From assembly GCA_023374045.1 (NCBI GenBank), contig CM041780.1:34466337-34530336 (forward strand): a stretch of 64,000 nt of DNA, in the 5' to 3' direction. Shown here one piece after another: positions 58,475 through 64,000 of this stretch; the stretch's first letter is position 1; every line of letters starts with the position of its first letter. This DNA is from Limonium bicolor (Eukaryota; Streptophyta; Magnoliopsida; Caryophyllales; Plumbaginaceae). A program made the translations under genes and the position numbers. The notes under the pieces were generated by a model. It was not told the DNA's origin and searched no databases. It was given only the letters and a program-made list of their open reading frames with translations.

Positions 58475-61400
58475 GTGTTGTGTGTGTATATAACAATCGT
58501 CAACTATACATACATGTTCACACATACACATATGCGCAATGCGCAACAACCTGCCAACAAGACAACAACACGTACGCTCCGCATACAAATACACATACAT
58601 CCACACATGATAATCATTTAGTACACGTATGTCCCGAAGTCGCTTTTACTTAAATAGGTGTATTAATGACCACCCTTACAATCCCATAATGAATATCTAT
58701 GTGATATATCATTTACGCATGACGTGTTGTGCTAATACCGCACATAGCCCTCAATTGTGGCGTTAATTCAAACATACATGGATTAGTGATCCATCAGCAC
58801 CATCATTACCTATCAGTTCTACCAATCCTGGCAACCTCCCCGAGGTGTCATACCATATCACCATTCCCCCTTTTGTATCTAAACATTCATCTCGTATCCC
58901 GGTGATACCATATGTAATCAATCTACAAGGCACTTTAAAATATATATCATAGTATCATAAGGAAGGGTACTACACATGGGTGTAGTCACATCATTCAGAC
59001 AAGTACTTCATAAGTTTCATACATACAAGTGCACATTCACACAAACAACAACCAACCACGTACGCCCTGCGTACCTAACAACACCAACAAAATGAACACA
59101 CAACATCACAACCACATCGTGTGCCTCGCACACCCACACACATACCAACAACCAATATCGTATGCCCCGCATACGAAATAAGCCAACAAGCAACTGTGAA
59201 CAACAAAATTCAGTGCGAACATGGGCACAGCCAAGAGGCTCTACCCCCCTTAAAAAACCCCCTTAAAAAGGGTTACGCCCACGTACCCGACAAGTATTTT
59301 ACAGCCGCTCCACAAGGAGCGCTTGATACTTGGCTCTTTTAGAGTTCTCTAACTCTCATGTGTTGTTTTCATCCTTGGAGTAGATTATTCTCCTTGTGAG
59401 AGAGACGGGTATGACTCTAGCCCCTTCGGGCTCTTAGGCATATGAAGGGTGAGGCACGTATTTGTGCTCTCTCCCAAGTTCGTTCTAATGGGCCCACTCG
59501 CTCTGTATGAGGTGCAGACCCACGAACAGAGGCTGAATTTCCCTCTTTTCATTACTCTGTATCCTCTTATTTGGATCACTAGCATATCTCTCACTGATAT
59601 TCAGTTTGAGGTTTAATATGACATTGGCTCTTGTTAGTACTTGGTGCTCTTCGCACTTTTCTTGGCCAAGATGTCCCCGCCTACATGTCCACGTAGATGA
59701 TTGTCATTCGTGTCTTCTGGTGGTTTTGCTCCAGAGTAATACACTGTTGTAGTTCTTTGATACACACTCTTGTTGATATTCATCGCATCTTTCTGTATTT
59801 CTACTAGATCAATAACTGTACAAGTGCAATACCAAAACACTCAGTCCTACAGAGTGCAGAGGCGTAAACTCTCAGCAGCTAATATCTAAAGAGTCAAACA
59901 GATAAGATGAGCGAATCATCATGTGAGTGGTACATTCCAAGTTCATTATTCTTTCTTAAGGTATCAGCTAGCATTTAGCTTGTCTCTCATCATTGCGTAG
60001 TCACGCGTTTATGTTTACATCATCTGGTAGATTTCCTCTGGATTGCAAGAACTTGCATGATCCTTATGAGGGTTCTACGTATTATTCGTCCATATAGTGG
60101 TTCCTTGTTTCTGTCATCTGCCTCGTCATCTTCGAAGGATCTCCTTGTCTTTACTGTGTGTCGTAAGTTCTTGGTTTCTCTAGCCCGTTGGTTAACTGCG
60201 GCTCTTCTCGTCCATCTTCGAGGTAATCTGCATCACTGTCCGTAGTACGGAGTTGACTACTTCTCGTGTTCCTAACACCACTTGTCTACATGCATGGGGT
60301 ACCGTACTGATACATTACTACTTACCTGACTAACCTATAAATAAGTCTGTCAGGCCCACATGCTCCTATCGGAGTGCGGTCGTCCCATGTCTCGTTTAGT
60401 AAACTGGTAGCGTCCGTCACACGACTATGGTGAAGTATTCTATTGTCAATCTCCCTTTTGATGGATGTCCTTGTTGTAGTTTGATGTTGATTGGTCTGCA
60501 ATGTTGGTTATCTTGTCGTAGCTTCTAATGTTCTATCAGTATGGTGGTAAGGTGGTTGGAACATTATTTTTGTTCCCTGGACTCATGTCCTTAGTAACCT
60601 ATTAGTGGTAGCACTTGGTCGCTAACCAGTTAAACATTAAACGTTGATTCGTCTGTATGGTTGTAATCGGTTTACGTAATATTGGTGCTGAGGTAGCAAT
60701 GTCAGTTTTCCCATCTCGATCTCTATGAGTATATACATAATTATTTCTTTTAGGTTTAATCATTATCATATCTTCCCTATGCTTCCCGATACGGCGTAGG
60801 GTAAGTTCTCATACTTGAGTATTTATATGCGTTTCCCTCTCCCATTTAATTGGGTGTATTGTAGATTGCATGATTGCTTGAGCAGCTTGGCTCTTCATCT
60901 TTCCAACTATTCTCATTGATGGTACTGCATCCACAAAGGGTATGCTAATTCTCATAAGATTTGGTTTGTCCATTAGGACTAAACATTTAACACTATTAGT
61001 GATTAGCATTACATGGTGGTTATTCAGCTAGTAAGTAATGTCTTTGATGTTACTTATTGTTTAGTGCTAGTTACTTGTAACTACAGTCATTTATATTTCA
61101 AGTGCGCGGCTTGGCGCCTGTTAATAAGTCATGATTGTTATTCACATTGTTTACGGTATGTACCGTAGCTCCATTGTTTCATTATATTAACTTAGACATT
61201 GTTGTGTTAGTAATATACCTGGAAAGGTAACTGGAGTCGGTGTTCCCGGTCTCCTGAGCTTATGCCCCGTTATTTGTACATTAGGTACTTGCTCATTTAC
61301 GCTATTTAGCGTTTGGTTTGTGTGTTCTGTAATATTGATTTAGGTGGTTGCCGTTTATTCAATTTACACATTCATTCATCACTGACAGTCGTCACAGTAG

Positions 61401-64000
61401 TAAACGACATGTCTTCCACATATTTTGATAATCAGTATGATTCTGACAATACCTATAAACTTAATCTTGATGTTGATTAGTTGTAATTGTACATAACAGT
61501 ATATGGCACTCCTTGGTAAAGGTAGTGCTCAGAGGTGGTAATTATTCACGCGTTCAGCGTTGATTCGCGTTCATTGTTGCGAGGGTATTGGTAATAGCCG
61601 TATTACGGTAGAGTTGTTCTTTTCACTCTTGGTCCATCTGTGGACTGATATATTTTTCTAATTCTCTTGTGTTCATCACTGGTTGGTGTATACGTACATA
61701 TAGTTAGTGAACTATAAGTTTTATAAGGTTAAATATGATATGTATAATATTTTGTTAAATATGTGGCAATACTGTAATGGGAATCCCGAAAACGTTCGGG
61801 TCGAAATATGGTGTTCAAATTAAGTTCCGATTTAGTGGACGCTGCCAACGGGAGTGGCGGTGTCACACGCAAAAAGGAAGAGACTTATAGGATGGCAGAG
61901 GCAAATCGAACTTTTGCACACTTTCATTAATCCATGAACAGGATCTATATGGTAGATATTACTAGTTGATGGGAATAAGAGTGAAAATAATTTTTTTTTA
62001 ATGTCTAAGCCTTTGGCAATAATATAGTTTTTATTAAGGTATGGGTTACAGTATTTAATGAGAAAATTGAATTTATAACCTAAGGTTAGTATAAAATAAG
62101 GCCTTAGGAATTTTAAATATATGTCCTGAAATGTGACAAGATATTAAGATACAATTCTTAATATATATATTGCATACTATAATGCATCAAATCAAGTAAT
62201 CATCTTACATTAAGGTGATGAAAATGTGACATATAATATAGGAGGGTAAATCATGAGATAGGAATATAAGTGAATAATATAAATATTGCGCATACGATAT
62301 AGTTGGAAATTGTATGGCAGCGATCGTTATACGGTCGTATTCTCCTCATAGTTTTATTTGTATGATTTAATATATATATAACGTAGCAGTTAATCGCACG
62401 TTTCCTTTGCTAGTTGTTTGTAACTAGGATACTGCAGTTTTGTTTATCCTCACTATAATTAGTTTTCGCAACTTGTGAAGAGTTTCAGGAGTCATACGAC
62501 TCTGGTGTGATCAGCACCAGTGTTGCACTAACCTTTCACCCCAATTTGTGGTTGGTTTTTCCTTGATCCCCGGGAATCAGGTTTCACCGTCCACTTCCAA
62601 TTCAGCCATTTAATGGTTTGTTAATTAAATTATGTTATCTTGGCCTCTAAGCCTGTGTCATTGCATTCGTTCTCGTTTAGTAGTTATAATTTGTTATGGG
62701 CTGGCGTGCCCCTCGTATTGTGTTAATCGGACTCGTCGGTCCCTTTAGAGGTTGTAGGCCTCGTATCTTAGTGGTTTATTGCAACAATTGTAGTTATGTA
62801 GTTAATATTAGAGGTGTACAATTGTTTGGTGATTATTGGTAGTCATGGTGTCGTACCATAGGTCTACACAGTTTACAGTATTCATTGTAACGATAATAGC
62901 AGTGGTAACTGCAGTTGTAGTTGTTTGCAGCACTTGCAGTGGCAAGTGCGCGGGGTAGACGAAATTTCTGGTACATTGTTTAAATCAGCGCTTGCAGTGG
63001 CAAGCGCACCATGCAGGTAGAGTTGTCGGTTCCCGACTTGGTTGTCTCACTGCTGCATTGGTTGTTTAAGCACTGTTAGAGTGGTTGTTCATGAATAAGG
63101 AGATATTTGGATTTGGGAAATTTTCCTGACCACATTGTCATTAGAATAATCAAGTCCTCCATCACATTAGATTTATAATAGCGTAAACGTTTGGACTTTG
63201 TCTCCCTTCAGGTACCGCCCCGACGGGGTCCTAGTGTCACGGTATTGTGTGCACATAAATTTAGGATTGAAGTTTGAACACATCAGGGCAGTATTCTCAC
63301 AAGGTTCTTCTACGTTCCCTAGATACTTCTTGTTACCGTTTGGTAGTTAAAGGTCTCATCACGAGCGACGGTCTCGCGGAGTTCATGGTGCTCCCGGTCC
63401 GCTTGCCCTGATGTTCTTGGGTGACCCTTTCCACGATGTTATAGTAGTAGTGACGCTCGCCTCTGGCAATGTCTATTGATACGGCGCTTGGTCGTCAGTG
63501 GAGGTATGATATTGAGGTTGCATTAGTGTTATAAGAACAGGAATTATTCATTCGCTGCGAGAGTGTTTAAACAGTCTGTTGGGTTTGGTAGCCCTTTTCC
63601 CTATATCCGGGGGTTATATTTCTTGGTTGTATTATACTCATTGGGTTGTGGCGGGAGGGGTACTGTCGGCGGTAGTTCGTACCGGACTTCCACGTGGAAG
63701 TGGACTGTAGCCAACGTATTCATGACGTTTGTGTCTCCTCCTGGCTGAGCTCTCAGCTGGACCTTAACAGGGGTAATATTCCCGGACCTTGATGCCCTTG
63801 GCCAGCTTCCTGGCTCACACCACTACTAGATGTCGGTATTACCGTTCGATTTCTTAATAACACACCATAATACAATCAACTCATTTGTGTGCCCCAAGGG
63901 CTACACTTGCAGGCCAAAGGCTCTGCCAACATATAATTTCATTAAGACACAGACGTTTCGTACCTCACAAACGTTTCCCAAGTTTCCCAAATCCTAAGCT
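58302..64000 (-). mobile_element. Decayed internal region of the type-3 element
   Basis: Next to the LTR come a polypurine tract, the GACTTCG..CGAAGTC hairpin (58319-58335), a (TA)n tract (58436-58472) and the upstream second tract GGGGGGTAGAGCC (59251-59239, minus). From about 59300, fragments resemble the element 2 integrase tail: a CATGTG..TTGT block near 59355, CATATGAAGGGTGAGGCA near 59440 and GGGCCCACTCGCTCTGTAT near 59490. No open frame over 113 codons; I cannot trace RT, protease or AlkB. The assignment beyond about 61000 rests on position only. Confidence 0.5.
62930..63007. repeat. Two paired hairpins with matching arm changes
   Basis: GCACTTGC-AGTG-GCAAGTGC (62930-62949) and GCGCTTGC-AGTG-GCAAGCGC (62988-63007): two perfect 8-bp stems with the same loop. 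They differ at one base pair in a compensatory way. Confidence 0.7.

Overview
This is a gene-free, repeat-dense window from a plant nuclear genome, almost certainly a large-genome angiosperm. It is a stack of nested LTR retrotransposons, mostly Ty3/gypsy of a chromovirus (Tekay/Del-like) type. Evidence for a plant: tRNA-iMet primer sites of the form TGGTATCAGAG, plant chromovirus gag-pol proteins, a Tat/Ogre-style primer site (TGGCGACTCTGCTGGGGA), a hAT MITE and tRNA-derived SINE-like modules. I see no host protein-coding gene. The species cannot be named from the sequence.

Layout. 1-4604 is part of a minus-strand LTR ('LTR type 3'). 4605-6597 is a 50-bp tandem array. 6598-12673 holds the leader, primer site and LTR of a minus-strand Tat-like element. 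13081-14737 plus 33886-34057 is the primer site and LTR of a broken minus-strand chromovirus ('element 0'). Element 1 (plus strand, 14738-33885, target duplication CAAAT) sits inside that LTR. Its 3' LTR was later hit by another family that remains as a solo LTR (25627-30391, duplication ATGTG), and a 174-bp hAT MITE interrupts its RNase H. 34058-34929 plus 51068-52208 is an unclassified repeat, split by element 2 (minus strand, 34930-51067, duplication CCTTC). 52209-58301 is a full type-3 LTR, followed to the window end by the decayed internal region of its element.

The outstanding feature is that both readable chromoviruses, which are different families in opposite orientations with different LTRs, carry an AlkB-type Fe(II)/2-oxoglutarate dioxygenase between the Gag zinc knuckles and the protease. 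The iron ligands (HxD...H), the 2OG-side NxY and the RxNxTFR signature are present in element 1. Element 2 is about 70% identical by eye and has one late frameshift. The nearest family I recognise is the plant ALKBH1-like group, so this looks like a captured host gene. In both elements gag is split by introns at identical positions and phases. The donor after the zinc knuckles is in phase with two acceptors, one leading to AlkB and its stop codon, the other to protease-pol. This suggests alternative splicing that makes either Gag-AlkB or Gag-Pol.

The LTR families also share non-coding architecture: a GGTGAACGGTATG motif, a GCCCC..GGGGC hairpin followed by a T-rich CAG, subterminal inverted repeats, and a second polypurine tract just after pol. 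Both readable copies are now defective: element 1 by stop codons and the MITE, element 2 by single-base frameshifts that may partly be assembly errors.
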